Below are positions 30,958-41,100 of a stretch of 64,000 bases of DNA, in pieces. Every line of letters begins with the position of its first letter. Position 1 is the first letter of the stretch. Source of the stretch: Leptospira fletcheri (GTDB taxonomy: Bacteria; Spirochaetota; Leptospiria; Leptospirales; Leptospiraceae); assembly GCF_004769195.1 (NCBI RefSeq), contig NZ_RQET01000008.1:62001-126000 (forward strand), written 5' to 3'. The translations under genes and the position numbers were made by a program. The notes beneath the pieces were generated by a model. The model had not been told where the DNA came from. It saw nothing but the letters and a program-made list of their open reading frames with translations, and searched no databases.

Positions 30958-32475
30958 ATGTTGCTGTACAAGATCAGATTCTGGCAGGAAGACGAAATCC
31001 AAGACGCGGAACTTTACGCAAAAGGAAAGTTCAAACCTACCCTTAAAAACGGAAAGCTTGTACTTTCCCTGGGCGACCGAATCGGTTTCGATACCTATTT
31101 CAATTCCTTCGCACCGAATTCCTGGAAAAAATACACAAGACTGTCCTCGTTGGACCTGGAAATCAACGGAAAAGGAAGGTTTCGGGTCCGTATCCTAGGG
31201 GGAAATCGAAAAGGGTCGGACATCCGCTTTAAAGTAGTGGCGGAAGAGGAAGTGAAGGACCGCTTCCTCGCCGAAATGAGATTGGAAGATCTGGACTACG
31301 AACTTCTATATCCGGAAGTGGAATCCTTGGAGGAAGGGTGTGAAATCCATGGAGGTTCTTATTCTTCCAGGGACGAAAAGACAGATCTCCGACTTTCCAT
31401 AGTCTTCTGTACGTTCCGAAGGGAAGATTTCATCGATAAGAATATTCTCAATTTAAGAAGAGGAATTTTAGAGGATGATCATTCTCCGTTGCGCGATCAT
31501 CTTCGAATATCGGTGGTCGATAACGGAAATACGTTAAAAAATCGCGATATAGACAACTTTCTGGAAGTATTTCCCAATAAAAATCTGGGGGGATCGGGAG
31601 GATTCGCTCGGGGCATCCTGGAATCCCTGAAAGATTCCCGCTTCACCCATATCCTTCTTCTCGACGACGATATCCGTTTTTCGGTCACTTCTCTGGAGAT
31701 TCTACATTCCTTCCTTTCCTTTCTCCGTGAGGAATTCGAAAGACATTTCATAGGGGGAAGTCTGATCGACTTAGCCCTTCCTTATCTGCAATACGAACGG
31801 AACGCCGTTTGGAACGGGATTTCCACGAAACTGAACGGAAGCGGTTTGGACTTAAGAAAAACGGAATGTCTTTTTGGGGGGGATGCCGAGGCGTCGGAGG
31901 GAGCGTACGCCGGATGGTGGTTTTGCTGCATTCCGACGAGAGTCGTGAAGGAATTGGGACTTCCTCTTCCCTTCTTTCTAAAGGGGGACGACGTGGAATA
32001 TTCCCTTCGGAACGGTTCGAAATTGATTTCCTTAAACGGAGTCGGAGCCTGGCACGAGGCGTTTCCGAAACGGGTCAGGAAATGGAACTACTATTATCAG
32101 ATTAGAAATTATTTTATTCTCAGTGTGCTGAGAATACGAAGATACGATCGCTCGGACTTTCTGCGATTCTCCCTCTTCAGACTTTTCAAGAACCTCATTT
32201 GGCGTAACGAATTGGCGCTAAAGTACACCCGAAAAGCGCTCGAGGACATCCTGAACGGCGCCCTACCTACTTCGGGAAGCGAAGCGGAATCCCTTCAAAA
32301 ATCCGTTTTGGAATTACAAGCCGACGGAACCGGCTTGGGAAGATTGGGCTGGGACTGCATGTCCCTGACGTTTCGGATCTGGAAGGAATTTCCGCTCATC
32401 TGCGAAGAGATCCGAAGGAACTCCTTAGAATTCCCAAGCGTGCAGTTTTGGCGGAAATACCTGAGTTTAGGTTAG
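30958..32475 (+). CDS. GlfT2-like galactofuranosyltransferase
   Basis: 505 residues. N-terminal beta-rich domain (about 1-140), a GT2 catalytic domain starting LSIVFCTFRREDF near 150, NLGGSGGFARG acceptor loop, LLLDDDI metal site, WWFCCIP, GDDVEYS and the catalytic-base region GAWHEAF. This arrangement and the GGSGGFARG signature are those of mycobacterial GlfT2-type galactofuranosyltransferases, and UDP-galactopyranose mutase is encoded next door. It would add galactofuranose to the O-antigen. Convergent with glf, 33 bases apart. Confidence 0.83.
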   Translation: MLLYKIRFWQEDEIQDAELYAKGKFKPTLKNGKLVLSLGDRIGFDTYFNSFAPNSWKKYTRLSSLDLEINGKGRFRVRILGGNRKGSDIRFKVVAEEEVKDRFLAEMRLEDLDYELLYPEVESLEEGCEIHGGSYSSRDEKTDLRLSIVFCTFRREDFIDKNILNLRRGILEDDHSPLRDHLRISVVDNGNTLKNRDIDNFLEVFPNKNLGGSGGFARGILESLKDSRFTHILLLDDDIRFSVTSLEILHSFLSFLREEFERHFIGGSLIDLALPYLQYERNAVWNGISTKLNGSGLDLRKTECLFGGDAEASEGAYAGWWFCCIPTRVVKELGLPLPFFLKGDDVEYSLRNGSKLISLNGVGAWHEAFPKRVRKWNYYYQIRNYFILSVLRIRRYDRSDFLRFSLFRLFKNLIWRNELALKYTRKALEDILNGALPTSGSEAESLQKSVLELQADGTGLGRLGWDCMSLTFRIWKEFPLICEEIRRNSLEFPSVQFWRKYLSLG

Positions 32476-32508
32476 AAAACGCTTTGTTAAGCGAAATCTG
32501 GCGTTCGC

Positions 32509-33657
32509 CTATCTACGGACCGAATCCAAAAACTTCCCCGCCGTTTCCCTTGCTTCTTTGATCACATGGTGCATATCCATATATCTGTATGTAGCCAATC
32601 TTCCGAGAAAAGTGACCTTGGACAATTGCGATGCATCTTTTTCGTATTTGGCAAAGATCTCCAGGTCTTCGGTTAATCGTTTCGGATAATACGGGATATC
32701 CTTCTCGGATGTCTCCTTACTGAACTCTTTGAACCATACGGTTTTTTCGTGGTTTTCCCAGGGAGCAAAATGTTTGTGTTCGTGGATTCGAGTCCAGGGA
32801 ATATCCGGATCACAGTAGTTCAATACCGCGTTCCCTTGAAAATCGCCCGTCCCTTCGTGCCTTTCGAAAGTCACAGTCCGATAACCGAGCCTTCCGTGTT
32901 TAAATCCGAAGTATTCGTCTATCGGCCCCGTAAAAAATACGTGATCGAAACCGTCCTGATCCTTGTCCGGTACGAATTTTCGATTCAACTCGATACGAAT
33001 ATTGGGATGATCCAGCATTTTTTTCACGATTTCGGAATAGCCTGCCTCAGGAATTCCTTGGTACGGATCGGAGTAATAGTTGTCGTCATAGTTGAAACGG
33101 ACCGGCAAGCGCTTCAGAATCGAAGCCGGCAATTCTTTCGGTTCGCATCCCCATTGTTTACGGGTGTATCCGTAAAAGAAGGCCTTGTAAATCCGATCTC
33201 CTAGAAACTTCAAAGCTTGTTCTTCGAAATTGGCGGGTTCCCCGATCTTCTTGTCAGCCTGGGAAGAGATGAATTCCCTAGCTTCCGTCGGTCCCAATTG
33301 CTTTCCAAAAAGTTGATTGATCGTATGAAGATTTACAGGGAGGGAATAGACGGTACCGTTATGAACGCCTTTAACCCGATTCACGAAAGGGCGGAAAGGT
33401 ACGAAAGAGTTCACATACTTCCAAGTCTCTAGATCGTCCGTGTGGAAAATATGAGGACCGTATTCGTGGACCATAACTCCGGTGGACGAGTCCCGGAGAG
33501 TATGACAATTACCCGCGATATGGGATCTCTGATCGAAGACGAGAATTTCGGGGGCGGGAAAAATCGAAGTAGAAAGTTCGTGAGCCACTACGGCACCGGA
33601 AAAACCGGCGCCTACGATCAGGATTTTACGCGGTGCTTTTTCACCTGTATGGTGCAA
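32509..33657 (-). CDS. glf: UDP-galactopyranose mutase
   Basis: 382 residues. FAD/NAD loop VGAGFSGAVVAHEL, followed by GNCHTL, EYGPHIFHT, the mobile loop around YTRKQWG, and the closing RYMDMH. It interconverts UDP-galactopyranose and UDP-galactofuranose, the donor for the two flanking GlfT2-like transferases. TTG start at 33657 with GGAG eight bases upstream, overlapping the end of the upstream transferase by 17 bases. Confidence 0.96.
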   Translation of the reverse strand: MHHTGEKAPRKILIVGAGFSGAVVAHELSTSIFPAPEILVFDQRSHIAGNCHTLRDSSTGVMVHEYGPHIFHTDDLETWKYVNSFVPFRPFVNRVKGVHNGTVYSLPVNLHTINQLFGKQLGPTEAREFISSQADKKIGEPANFEEQALKFLGDRIYKAFFYGYTRKQWGCEPKELPASILKRLPVRFNYDDNYYSDPYQGIPEAGYSEIVKKMLDHPNIRIELNRKFVPDKDQDGFDHVFFTGPIDEYFGFKHGRLGYRTVTFERHEGTGDFQGNAVLNYCDPDIPWTRIHEHKHFAPWENHEKTVWFKEFSKETSEKDIPYYPKRLTEDLEIFAKYEKDASQLSKVTFLGRLATYRYMDMHHVIKEARETAGKFLDSVRR

Positions 33658-35410
33658 GTTTGCTTCTCCAAAAAGTTTCTGAACTGAAATGCCGCGCTTC
33701 GCGTTTCCAGGATTCGGAAAGTCTACGATGACGGATCAATACTTCAACGATGGTTAGGAGCGCGGACAAGGCAAGGCGAAAAGACCGAAAGAAGTCCTTT
33801 TTCCGGATATACACGGGTTCCCTACGTTCGTCGTAATCCAAAGTGACCGAAGCACCCGCCCCGTCCAGGAGAATCGAAAGAGCCCCCGCTGATCGATTGA
33901 TTGGACGCCGGAGATAAGGAATCGAAATCGTATTGAGGCTAAGAATAGAAACGGGAAGAAATAGGAATCCTAGAATTTTCGAAATCATAGAAGTACGAGG
34001 TTTCTGCCCCGACCAAACCTCTTCCGGAGTATACCGCCCCATCAATTCGGAATGTTTTTGCTGCAGATCCAGTTTTACGAACTCTTCAGGCCCGGCCAAA
34101 ATCTGATGGATTCCTTCGAGAGCCGCTCTTAGATTCTCGTATTGAAACGTATATAAAAAGATATAAAAGCGGACAAAATAGACTCGAATGAGTCCCCAAG
34201 GACCGCCTTCGTGAAAAAGTAAGTGTACGATTCCTGAATTTCGATAACTGTAATGTTCTACCCAAGAATTGGTTTTAGAGTAGAAAGGTTCGTGCCAGAC
34301 GGCGAGCCCTGGATAGGTCAACACTTCCACTCCATTCCTACTCCGACTCAGACCGAAGGTAATATCGTCTCCTCTTAAAAAATAAGGAGGGTACAAATCG
34401 GAATCTGTTCCTTTTCGCTCTGCAAACCCTGTAAAAAAGAAAGCGGAATAATTCGCGTTTTTATTTCGTTCCGCTTTCGAAATCGAATCCAAATCCACGG
34501 AATCGGACAAGTTCGCGCCCAAATAAAAGGACTTTACCCTCGAATCTCCGATCAAAAACTTGGCTCCTACTTCCACCGCTTCCAGGGGTCTCCTGAAATC
34601 CAGCATGGCTCCGGATAAAAGATAAGCGTCGGGATCCTTTTTGGAATCGAAAAAGGCCAAAGTCCGAAAAATGGATTCCGGATGAACGATCGCATCGTCA
34701 TCGCAAAAAAGATAATAATCGCATTTTCCTTCGTCCTTTGCTTCCAGGAAAGCCCTGGCAAAGCCTCCGGAACCTCCAAGATTCGGATTCGGAAAAAGAC
34801 GGAACTCGCAGCCGGAAGGAAGATCTCTCGGCTTGAGCGTTTGTCCGTTATCCGAAATATAAAAAACTGCTCTCTTTACGATTTCCGAATCTTGAGCCCA
34901 GGCCTTGAGATTGGCGATCAGATATTCTTCTCGCTTAAAAGTACAGATACAAACGGCCAATCGTCCGTTTCTTTCCTTATTGTTTAGCGTTAAAAACCGT
35001 CCGGAAGAAAATCTCAATCCTCCCTTTTTGGCTTCCACAACCGGATAGATGAACCCCGATCCTCCTTTCTTCACTTCGAATTCGATGGAGATTCGATTTT
35101 TACCTTGTTTGATTTCCTTGCCGTAAAGATTCGATTTCTCTTTTCCTCCTTCGGACGCCTCCAAAGAGAGAAAGCCGTTTCCGATCGCCTCACATTCGAA
35201 ACGGTAAGTGCCGGTACCGTACGCCTCCTCCGCGTATCTAGGGAACAAGGCGTTAAAGTAGGTTCCGAACGAGACTTTCGTTCCTTCTTCCAGATCGAAA
35301 ACGGTTTGGCCGTTTTGATTTTCCTGCTTCGGACACTTGCCGGTATATTCTAAGAACAATCGTTCGGAACCTTTCAATACGGGGCCGACGATCCTTTGGA
35401 TTTCAAACAC
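33641..35410 (-). CDS. GlfT2-like galactofuranosyltransferase
   Basis: 589 residues. Same layout as the + strand gene at 30958: N-terminal beta-sandwich (about 1-150), LAVCICTFKREEYL, NPNLGGSGGFARAF, FCDDDAIVHPES metal site, LRGDDITFG and AVWHEPFYSK, then a helical C-terminal third. GTG start at 35410 with GGAGA upstream. Directly upstream of glf in the same transcript. The two transferases differ enough to use different acceptors. Confidence 0.85.
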   Translation of the reverse strand: MFEIQRIVGPVLKGSERLFLEYTGKCPKQENQNGQTVFDLEEGTKVSFGTYFNALFPRYAEEAYGTGTYRFECEAIGNGFLSLEASEGGKEKSNLYGKEIKQGKNRISIEFEVKKGGSGFIYPVVEAKKGGLRFSSGRFLTLNNKERNGRLAVCICTFKREEYLIANLKAWAQDSEIVKRAVFYISDNGQTLKPRDLPSGCEFRLFPNPNLGGSGGFARAFLEAKDEGKCDYYLFCDDDAIVHPESIFRTLAFFDSKKDPDAYLLSGAMLDFRRPLEAVEVGAKFLIGDSRVKSFYLGANLSDSVDLDSISKAERNKNANYSAFFFTGFAERKGTDSDLYPPYFLRGDDITFGLSRSRNGVEVLTYPGLAVWHEPFYSKTNSWVEHYSYRNSGIVHLLFHEGGPWGLIRVYFVRFYIFLYTFQYENLRAALEGIHQILAGPEEFVKLDLQQKHSELMGRYTPEEVWSGQKPRTSMISKILGFLFLPVSILSLNTISIPYLRRPINRSAGALSILLDGAGASVTLDYDERREPVYIRKKDFFRSFRLALSALLTIVEVLIRHRRLSESWKREARHFSSETFWRSKLAPYR

Positions 35411-35423
35411 TGAACATCTCCGA

Positions 35424-36515
35424 TTAAAGGATGAATTTTTCTCCCGATACCAACGGGATCTCCACTCCGTTCCAAACTTCTATTTTCCGGAAAAGATCCA
35501 ATCGAACCGGGTCTTCGGAAGAATAGATCGGGAGAATAGGAACCCCTCCCGAATACGCAGCCCAACCTGAAAACGTGCTAGGCGGTCCTAAGATCAGATC
35601 GCAGCGCGACATGCAGTACAGATCTTCCACCATCGAACCTTGGGCGGGAATCACGGATGCGCCGGGAACGGAATAGTCTTCCCCTTTTTCATCCGAAAAA
35701 ATCAGAAAAAGAATTTTTCGAAACCCTTGGGATTCCAGTTCGGATCGCAGCTCCTCCATTTTTTTTCGGATCAACTCGGGTTCGAAATAGAATTTTCCAT
35801 CCAACCAGATTCGATAATCCTTTCGTCTATGATGGACGGCGATAATCCGATCGAAATTCTCTCTATAAGAAAAAAGCAATCGGTCCGATTTCGAAAGAAT
35901 CTCCGCATTCGGAGCCAGGTATTCGAGAATCGAACGTTTCGTTTCCGGATCGATTTCGAAATTCTTCATCCGGAATCTCCATCCGAACAATGCGATGAGG
36001 TCCTTCCCTTGGATTTCAGTTTCGAAACTTTCCGAATCTAAAAACTCGATTTTATCGGAATAGTTTGAGACTTTGGATCGATTATTCGTAGAATCAGAAT
36101 ATTCGAAAAACGGAAGTTTCTTCGCGAAAAACGTAGGAAAACTCCGCGGCAATCTAGATTGTATTGCCACTAAAATATCTATATATACTGAATATTTTTT
36201 CCAGTTGGACGGATTCAATAAGGAATGTCTTCCAATCTTTGGGTAACTTGAAACGGAACCATCCTCGAAATTAGCGAAATAATCAGAATATTCGGAAAAG
36301 GCAGGAAAAAGAAAAACTGCGTTCTTCCTTTTGCAATATTGTATAAAATGTAGAAATAGAATTAAACGATTTCCTAATTGACCGTAGGGAGATGTATATA
36401 TTATGATTTTTTTTCCCAAATTCCTACTCAGAAGACTCAATCGTATATAAAAGAATACTGTTGCAGGAAGTCTAAGACAAATCAATATATATATAATTAA
36501 TTTACTACGTAGCAT
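35424..36515 (-). CDS. GT11/fucosyltransferase-like glycosyltransferase
   Basis: 363 residues. N-terminal hydrophobic stretch (about 5-30), then YGQLGNRLI near 45 and the motif HHRRKDYRIW (about 225-234), the HxRxxD pattern of alpha-1,2/alpha-1,6-fucosyltransferases, and LGPPSTFSGWAAYSGG near 310, matching their SNSTFSWW-type motif III. A GDP-fucose synthase is in the same locus, so fucose transfer is plausible but inferred. AT-rich compared with glf; ATG with AAGGACGG upstream. Confidence 0.7.
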   Translation of the reverse strand: MLRSKLIIYILICLRLPATVFFYIRLSLLSRNLGKKIIIYTSPYGQLGNRLILFLHFIQYCKRKNAVFLFPAFSEYSDYFANFEDGSVSSYPKIGRHSLLNPSNWKKYSVYIDILVAIQSRLPRSFPTFFAKKLPFFEYSDSTNNRSKVSNYSDKIEFLDSESFETEIQGKDLIALFGWRFRMKNFEIDPETKRSILEYLAPNAEILSKSDRLLFSYRENFDRIIAVHHRRKDYRIWLDGKFYFEPELIRKKMEELRSELESQGFRKILFLIFSDEKGEDYSVPGASVIPAQGSMVEDLYCMSRCDLILGPPSTFSGWAAYSGGVPILPIYSSEDPVRLDLFRKIEVWNGVEIPLVSGEKFIL

Positions 36516-36568
36516 TTCCGTCCTTTAAAATATTCCAAATTCATTTTATCTTTTCGATTCAGAGTTCC

Positions 36569-37684
36569 TTATTTTCCAATCTTTCGATACACTTCCACCG
36601 TCTCCTTTGCTGTCTTACGCAAAGAGAAATCCTTCCATCTCGATTCTCCCGACTTCAATATCCTTTTTCGAGTCCCTTCGTCTACCCAAGCTCTTTCCAT
36701 TGCGCTTAGCAAAGAATTCCCTGATTCCGGATCGAAGTAAATCGCGGCGTCGGCAGCAACCTCCGGCAAACTGCTTCTATCGGCCAACACTGGCAGACAG
36801 CCGTAAGCCATGGACTCCAAAACCGGAAGCCCGAAACCTTCATAAAGAGACGGAAATACAAAGATTCTCGCTTTGGAATAAAGGTATACCAACTGGTCGT
36901 CGGTCACAGTCCTCCGAAGCACTTTCCCGCCAAGACCTGCCTCTTCAATCAACAATCTTTCTTCCGAATCGAATTCTCCCCCACCCGCGCAGAACAAAAA
37001 AGCCTCCGGATATGAACGGAAAAATTCAGGTAAATATTTTAATAAAAATTTAAAATTCTTATAGGTTCCCCTACCTCCGACAAACAATATAAAATCCCCC
37101 GACGGTAATTCAATATTGGAATTCTTAAAGTTTCCGACCTTAGGTTCGATCGCCAAATGGACAGTCTGCACTTTCTCTTCCGGAACGTCGTAAATCTTCA
37201 GAAGATCCTTCCTAGTACATTCGGAAATCGCAATAATCTGGTCCGCCTTTTCGATAAGAATAGGCTTGTATTCCGAGGTCCGATCTCCCGCAAAGTCCTG
37301 CGGAAATTTTTCGTGTATTAGATCATAGACAGTCAAAACGAAAGGCTTCTTCCCGAGAAAGGGCAGGAAATAGGGGAAATAATAGGTCGGGTGAAAAATA
37401 TCGAAACGATTTAAAAATAGTTCGATAAGAGTATTCGGTAGATTTGCGATCCGAGTCAGCTTTCTCTTTCCGGGAAAATGTTGTCGATGTGGGAAAAACC
37501 GATCTTCAAATCTAGGATTCCATACCGAGCGGATGTATTCGTTCGCACTGACCCGCAGACTTAATTCCGTCTGCACTCCGAGACTGGAATCTTCCTTAAA
37601 ACTTTTGATCAATTCTGAAAAATATCTGGAGATTCCTCCATGAGCTTGTATGGAAAAAATCTGATGATCATACAGAACTTTCAT
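36569..37684 (-). CDS. Glycosyltransferase family 4
   Basis: 371 residues, GT-B fold. N-terminal half with QAHGGISRYFSEL, linker, C-terminal donor-binding domain with ILFVGGRGTYKN, LVYLYSKARIFVFPSLYEGFGLPVLESMAYG (the E-x7-E region; only part of it is the core motif) and terminal helices. Mannosyl-, galactosyl- or rhamnosyltransferases share this pattern; donor unknown. Confidence 0.88.
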   Translation of the reverse strand: MKVLYDHQIFSIQAHGGISRYFSELIKSFKEDSSLGVQTELSLRVSANEYIRSVWNPRFEDRFFPHRQHFPGKRKLTRIANLPNTLIELFLNRFDIFHPTYYFPYFLPFLGKKPFVLTVYDLIHEKFPQDFAGDRTSEYKPILIEKADQIIAISECTRKDLLKIYDVPEEKVQTVHLAIEPKVGNFKNSNIELPSGDFILFVGGRGTYKNFKFLLKYLPEFFRSYPEAFLFCAGGGEFDSEERLLIEEAGLGGKVLRRTVTDDQLVYLYSKARIFVFPSLYEGFGLPVLESMAYGCLPVLADRSSLPEVAADAAIYFDPESGNSLLSAMERAWVDEGTRKRILKSGESRWKDFSLRKTAKETVEVYRKIGK

Positions 37685-37757
37685 ATTTTATCGGTAAGAT
37701 ATTGGTAATTTTTAAAGCGGAAAGACACGGCGTATAGAAAGAACTCTTGCAAAAAAT

Positions 37758-38642
37758 TCAAAATATATTTTCTTTCAAAATTCTATTCAAATATTGACTA
37801 TAAGAATTTCCTTTCAAAGCTCGGATTCTCTCCTCCAAGTTCTCAGCGGAAATATAACCTTTTCGATATGCAATCTCTTCCAAACAAGCTACTTTAAGCC
37901 CTTGTCTTCTTTCAATAGTGCCGATAAAAACGGATGCATCCAAAAGCGATTCGGGGGTTCCGGTATCGAGCCAAGCGTAACCCCTTCCCATCACTTCCAC
38001 ATTCAATTTATTTCTCTCTAGATATACCTTATTCACGTCGGTGATTTCCAGCTCCCCTCTTGCAGAAGGTTTCAGAGATTTTGTAATTTCTATCACTTCG
38101 GAATTATAAAAATAAAGACCGGTAACGGCAAAATTCGATTTCGGTGAAGAAGGTTTTTCTTCGATCGAAATAGCTTTCCGATCATTACTAAATTCTACTA
38201 CCCCATATCTCTCGGGATCGTTTACCGGATACGCAAATATCGTACATATTTCCCGATTCGAATCGGCTCTTTCTAACATTTCGGACAGAGCATTTCCGAA
38301 ATGGATATTATCTCCCAAAATCAATACCGAGGGATCATTGCCGATAAATTTTTGACCGATAAGAAACGCTTCGGCAATCCCGTTAGGATGGCTTTGAATC
38401 GCGTACTCAATTTGAATACCCCATTGACTACCGTCATTTAACAATCGTTTAAATAAACCGATCGATTCGTTGTCGGTTATTAATAACAATTCGCGAATTC
38501 CGCCAAGCATCAGCGTTGCTAAAGGATAATAAATCATCGGTTTATCGTAAATCGGAAGAAGCTGTTTGGAAACCGCTTGAGTAACAGGATACAACCTACT
38601 ACCCGTTCCTCCGGCAAGAATGATACCTTTTCTAATAGTCAA
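37758..38642 (-). CDS. rfbA: Glucose-1-phosphate thymidylyltransferase
   Basis: 294 residues. Nucleotide loop [13 protein letters not shown] (10-22), [25 protein letters not shown] and EEKPSSPKS are the RmlA signature. Makes dTDP-glucose from glucose 1-phosphate and dTTP. TTG start at 38642 with AGGGA upstream, 11 bases after rfbB. With rfbB it supplies dTDP-4-keto-6-deoxyglucose to the FdtA/FdtB pair further upstream. Confidence 0.96.
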   Translation of the reverse strand: MTIRKGIILAGGTGSRLYPVTQAVSKQLLPIYDKPMIYYPLATLMLGGIRELLLITDNESIGLFKRLLNDGSQWGIQIEYAIQSHPNGIAEAFLIGQKFIGNDPSVLILGDNIHFGNALSEMLERADSNREICTIFAYPVNDPERYGVVEFSNDRKAISIEEKPSSPKSNFAVTGLYFYNSEVIEITKSLKPSARGELEITDVNKVYLERNKLNVEVMGRGYAWLDTGTPESLLDASVFIGTIERRQGLKVACLEEIAYRKGYISAENLEERIRALKGNSYSQYLNRILKENIF

Positions 38643-38653
38643 TTCTATTCCCT

Positions 38654-39697
38654 TTAAAATTTACTTTCGAAGTTCCGTCTTTTCTTTCCGGACCGAATGT
38701 CCCGCCACCATTCCTCATTTTCAATATACCATTGAACGGTAACTTCGAGCGCATCCTTAAATATGGATCTTGGAGTCCAACCTAAAACAGACTCCATCTT
38801 GGCAGGATCAATAGAATAACGGAAATCGTGTCCAGGTCTATCTCCTACAAAATAGACCAAGGATTTGTAAGATTCCGACTTAGGAATAAGCCGATCCATA
38901 ATTTCACAAATAAAAGATACTATCTCGATGTTTTTGTATTCGTTTCGACCTCCTATATTGTATGTCTCTCCGGCAATGCCGTCCGCCAAAACCAATCTCA
39001 AGGCATCGCAATGATCCTCAACATAGAGCCAATCCCTTATGTTCTCTCCATTACCGTATATAGGGATCTTTTTCCATTCTAAACAGCTAATAATCGTCAC
39101 GGGAATTAATTTCTCGGGAAACTGGAACGGTCCGAAATTATTGGAACAATTCGTAGTAAGAACATCCAGATGATAGGTATGAAAATAGGACCGGACCAAA
39201 TGATCGGAAGCGGCTTTAGACGCTGAATAAGGAGAATTCGGTTTATAATTGGAATGCTCTGTAAAGGAAGGCTCGGAAAGAGATAAGGAGCCAAAAACTT
39301 CATCGGTGGAAACATGCAGAAATCGTGGACCTCTCTTATTGCCCGCTCTTTTTTTAAAAGACTCTAATAGATTAAAAGTACCGACCACGTTTGTGTTGAT
39401 AAAATCTCCTGGATGAACAATCGACCTATCCACATGGCTTTCGGCCGCTAAATGAATTACCGCTTTAAAGTCGGAATGCTTTTCAAATACGCTATCAGTT
39501 GCAGTAGGATTTGTTATATCCAATTGCTCGAACTCAAAGTTTTCTACGGAAAACCATTCAGATAGATTATTCAAGTTTCCCGAATAGGTTAACTTATCTA
39601 AAACAACGACTTTCGTATTAATAGAATCCCGCAGGATAGAATGGACTAAATTCGAACCGATAAAGCCAGCTCCACCGGTTATTAGGATTTTTTGCAT
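38654..39697 (-). CDS. rfbB: dTDP-glucose 4,6-dehydratase
   Basis: 347 residues, extended SDR. NAD loop GGAGFIGSN (8-16), [11 protein letters not shown], catalytic STDEVFGSL and [11 protein letters not shown] (Tyr/Lys), [14 protein letters not shown]. Converts dTDP-glucose to dTDP-4-keto-6-deoxyglucose. No rmlC or rmlD lies in the window, so the product probably feeds an amino sugar rather than rhamnose. Confidence 0.96.
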   Translation of the reverse strand: MQKILITGGAGFIGSNLVHSILRDSINTKVVVLDKLTYSGNLNNLSEWFSVENFEFEQLDITNPTATDSVFEKHSDFKAVIHLAAESHVDRSIVHPGDFINTNVVGTFNLLESFKKRAGNKRGPRFLHVSTDEVFGSLSLSEPSFTEHSNYKPNSPYSASKAASDHLVRSYFHTYHLDVLTTNCSNNFGPFQFPEKLIPVTIISCLEWKKIPIYGNGENIRDWLYVEDHCDALRLVLADGIAGETYNIGGRNEYKNIEIVSFICEIMDRLIPKSESYKSLVYFVGDRPGHDFRYSIDPAKMESVLGWTPRSIFKDALEVTVQWYIENEEWWRDIRSGKKRRNFESKF

Positions 39698-39828
39698 TAT
39701 TTATACGCTTTTCACAAATTTGAGTTGTGATTTCGATATTGCGGAATTTCTTTCTTTTCCATTAACCAGCTTCTTGAAGAATAAAAAATATATTCATCGG
39801 CTTCCACGATTAAGCGAAAAAAAAGATA

Positions 39829-40050
39829 TCAAAGATAGTTTTCGTATTTTTCAAATTCGGATTTATCGATCTTTGAGAAAAATTCGGGTCCAGATAAACG
39901 TAAATTAACGGAGTTTGAATACAAAAGAATTTCCTTATTCCAAGTATTATAACTAATGATTCTTCGAATAACGCCCCCTTCCACTTCCAATAAAGAAATA
40001 ATTTTATCTCCGTAAGGAATTTCCTGAACACTTTTGTAAAATTCTTTCAA
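39829..40050 (-). CDS. Small protein of unknown function
   Basis: 73 residues (MKEFYKSVQEIPYGDKI...), mixed alpha/beta, no signal or membrane segment, no recognised family. It is accepted because the TTG start at 40050 has GGAGGG (40054-40059 on the other strand) at ideal distance and because it lies in line between a GT2 gene (15 bases) and rfbB. It could also be the remnant of a longer gene. Confidence 0.5.
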   Translation of the reverse strand: MKEFYKSVQEIPYGDKIISLLEVEGGVIRRIISYNTWNKEILLYSNSVNLRLSGPEFFSKIDKSEFEKYENYL

Positions 40051-40065
40051 AATCCCTCCAACAAT

Positions 40066-41004
40066 TCAGAGAAATATACGTTTCAAAGTAAATCTACCGT
40101 AATTAAATCTGACATCAAATAATACAAAAAAGAAAATATAAACGACTCTGCGAAGAAAAGTAAATGAAGGATCGATCTTAATTTTTTTTGTCAACCAAAA
40201 ATCAACATAGGAATCCAACCAATATCTCGAAACCTTTCCAATGAGTGCTTTCTGCATGCGGACAATTTCAGAAAGCACCTTCATTTTTGAACTTGTCTTT
40301 GTTTCTCCGTGAATACGCGTGCAAGCGAGCATTTTGTTAACGAAAGTCAAGGGAATCGTTGCGGAAATTCTAAGCCAATACTCATAATCCATACAATACA
40401 TGAGATTCTGGTTCAATAATCCAACTTTATCTATGATCTCTTTTCTCATGAAAACAGCCGGCTGAGAAATATAACAATAATCCACCAATCTGCCACGATC
40501 GTATGACTCCATCGGATATTGTTGGATAATTAAATCATCTACGGTTATATGAAAGCTTCCTCCGTAGATAAAGAACACGTCTGGTTTAGCAAAACTCTTG
40601 AGGACGGTTTCGAACGCATTTTCAAGATATATATCGTCCGAGTTTAACCAGCCAAGAATAGATCCCTTAGAAATCGACCAACCCTTGTTAATAGCATCTG
40701 CTTGCCCATTGTCCCTTTCGCTGAACCAGCGATAGCTAACACCTTTGCACCCAATTCCTCCCAGGTTTTTAGCCGGAAGATAAAACTCTAATCCCTCAAA
40801 GTTTGCCACTTTTTTACCGGATAAAACGATAGTTTCGAATTTTTTAATAATTTCTCGCGAAGAATCGGTCGACCCTCCGTCCATGATAATATAATCCAAA
40901 TAAAAATCACCGCTCTGTGATAGAACAGAATGAACCGTTCGTTCTAAGTATTTATCCTGATTAAAAGAAGGAGTAACAATCGATATAATCTTGGGTAAAA
41001 TCAT
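40066..41004 (-). CDS. Glycosyltransferase family 2
   Basis: 312 residues from the ATG at 41004, which has AGGAGG upstream and starts the usual IISIVTPSFNQDKYLERTV strand. IIMDGGSTDSS, LNSDDIYL metal site near 118-125, MDYEYWLR typical of family members acting late in O-unit assembly. One amphipathic or membrane-close C-terminal segment. The open frame upstream (to 41043) is cysteine-rich and not conserved-looking, so rejected. Confidence 0.86.
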   Translation of the reverse strand: MILPKIISIVTPSFNQDKYLERTVHSVLSQSGDFYLDYIIMDGGSTDSSREIIKKFETIVLSGKKVANFEGLEFYLPAKNLGGIGCKGVSYRWFSERDNGQADAINKGWSISKGSILGWLNSDDIYLENAFETVLKSFAKPDVFFIYGGSFHITVDDLIIQQYPMESYDRGRLVDYCYISQPAVFMRKEIIDKVGLLNQNLMYCMDYEYWLRISATIPLTFVNKMLACTRIHGETKTSSKMKVLSEIVRMQKALIGKVSRYWLDSYVDFWLTKKIKIDPSFTFLRRVVYIFFFVLFDVRFNYGRFTLKRIFL

Positions 41005-41100
41005 TTCAAAATAGCCTCCTAAGCAGCTGCAATTGCCTTTCAAATTTCATGAACACGTTTCCGAAAAAATCTTTCAAAAGGCTAATTACATCAATTCTCA

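Noticed and set aside
32480..32493. Hairpin CGCTT-TGTT-AAGCG between the convergent GlfT2-like and glf genes as terminator
   Set aside because: Only five base pairs and no T-tract; too weak to call a terminator.
37758..39697. rfbAB as part of a dTDP-rhamnose operon
   Set aside because: rmlC and rmlD are absent and FdtA/FdtB genes are present, so the product is more likely an amino sugar; rhamnose cannot be excluded from genes elsewhere.
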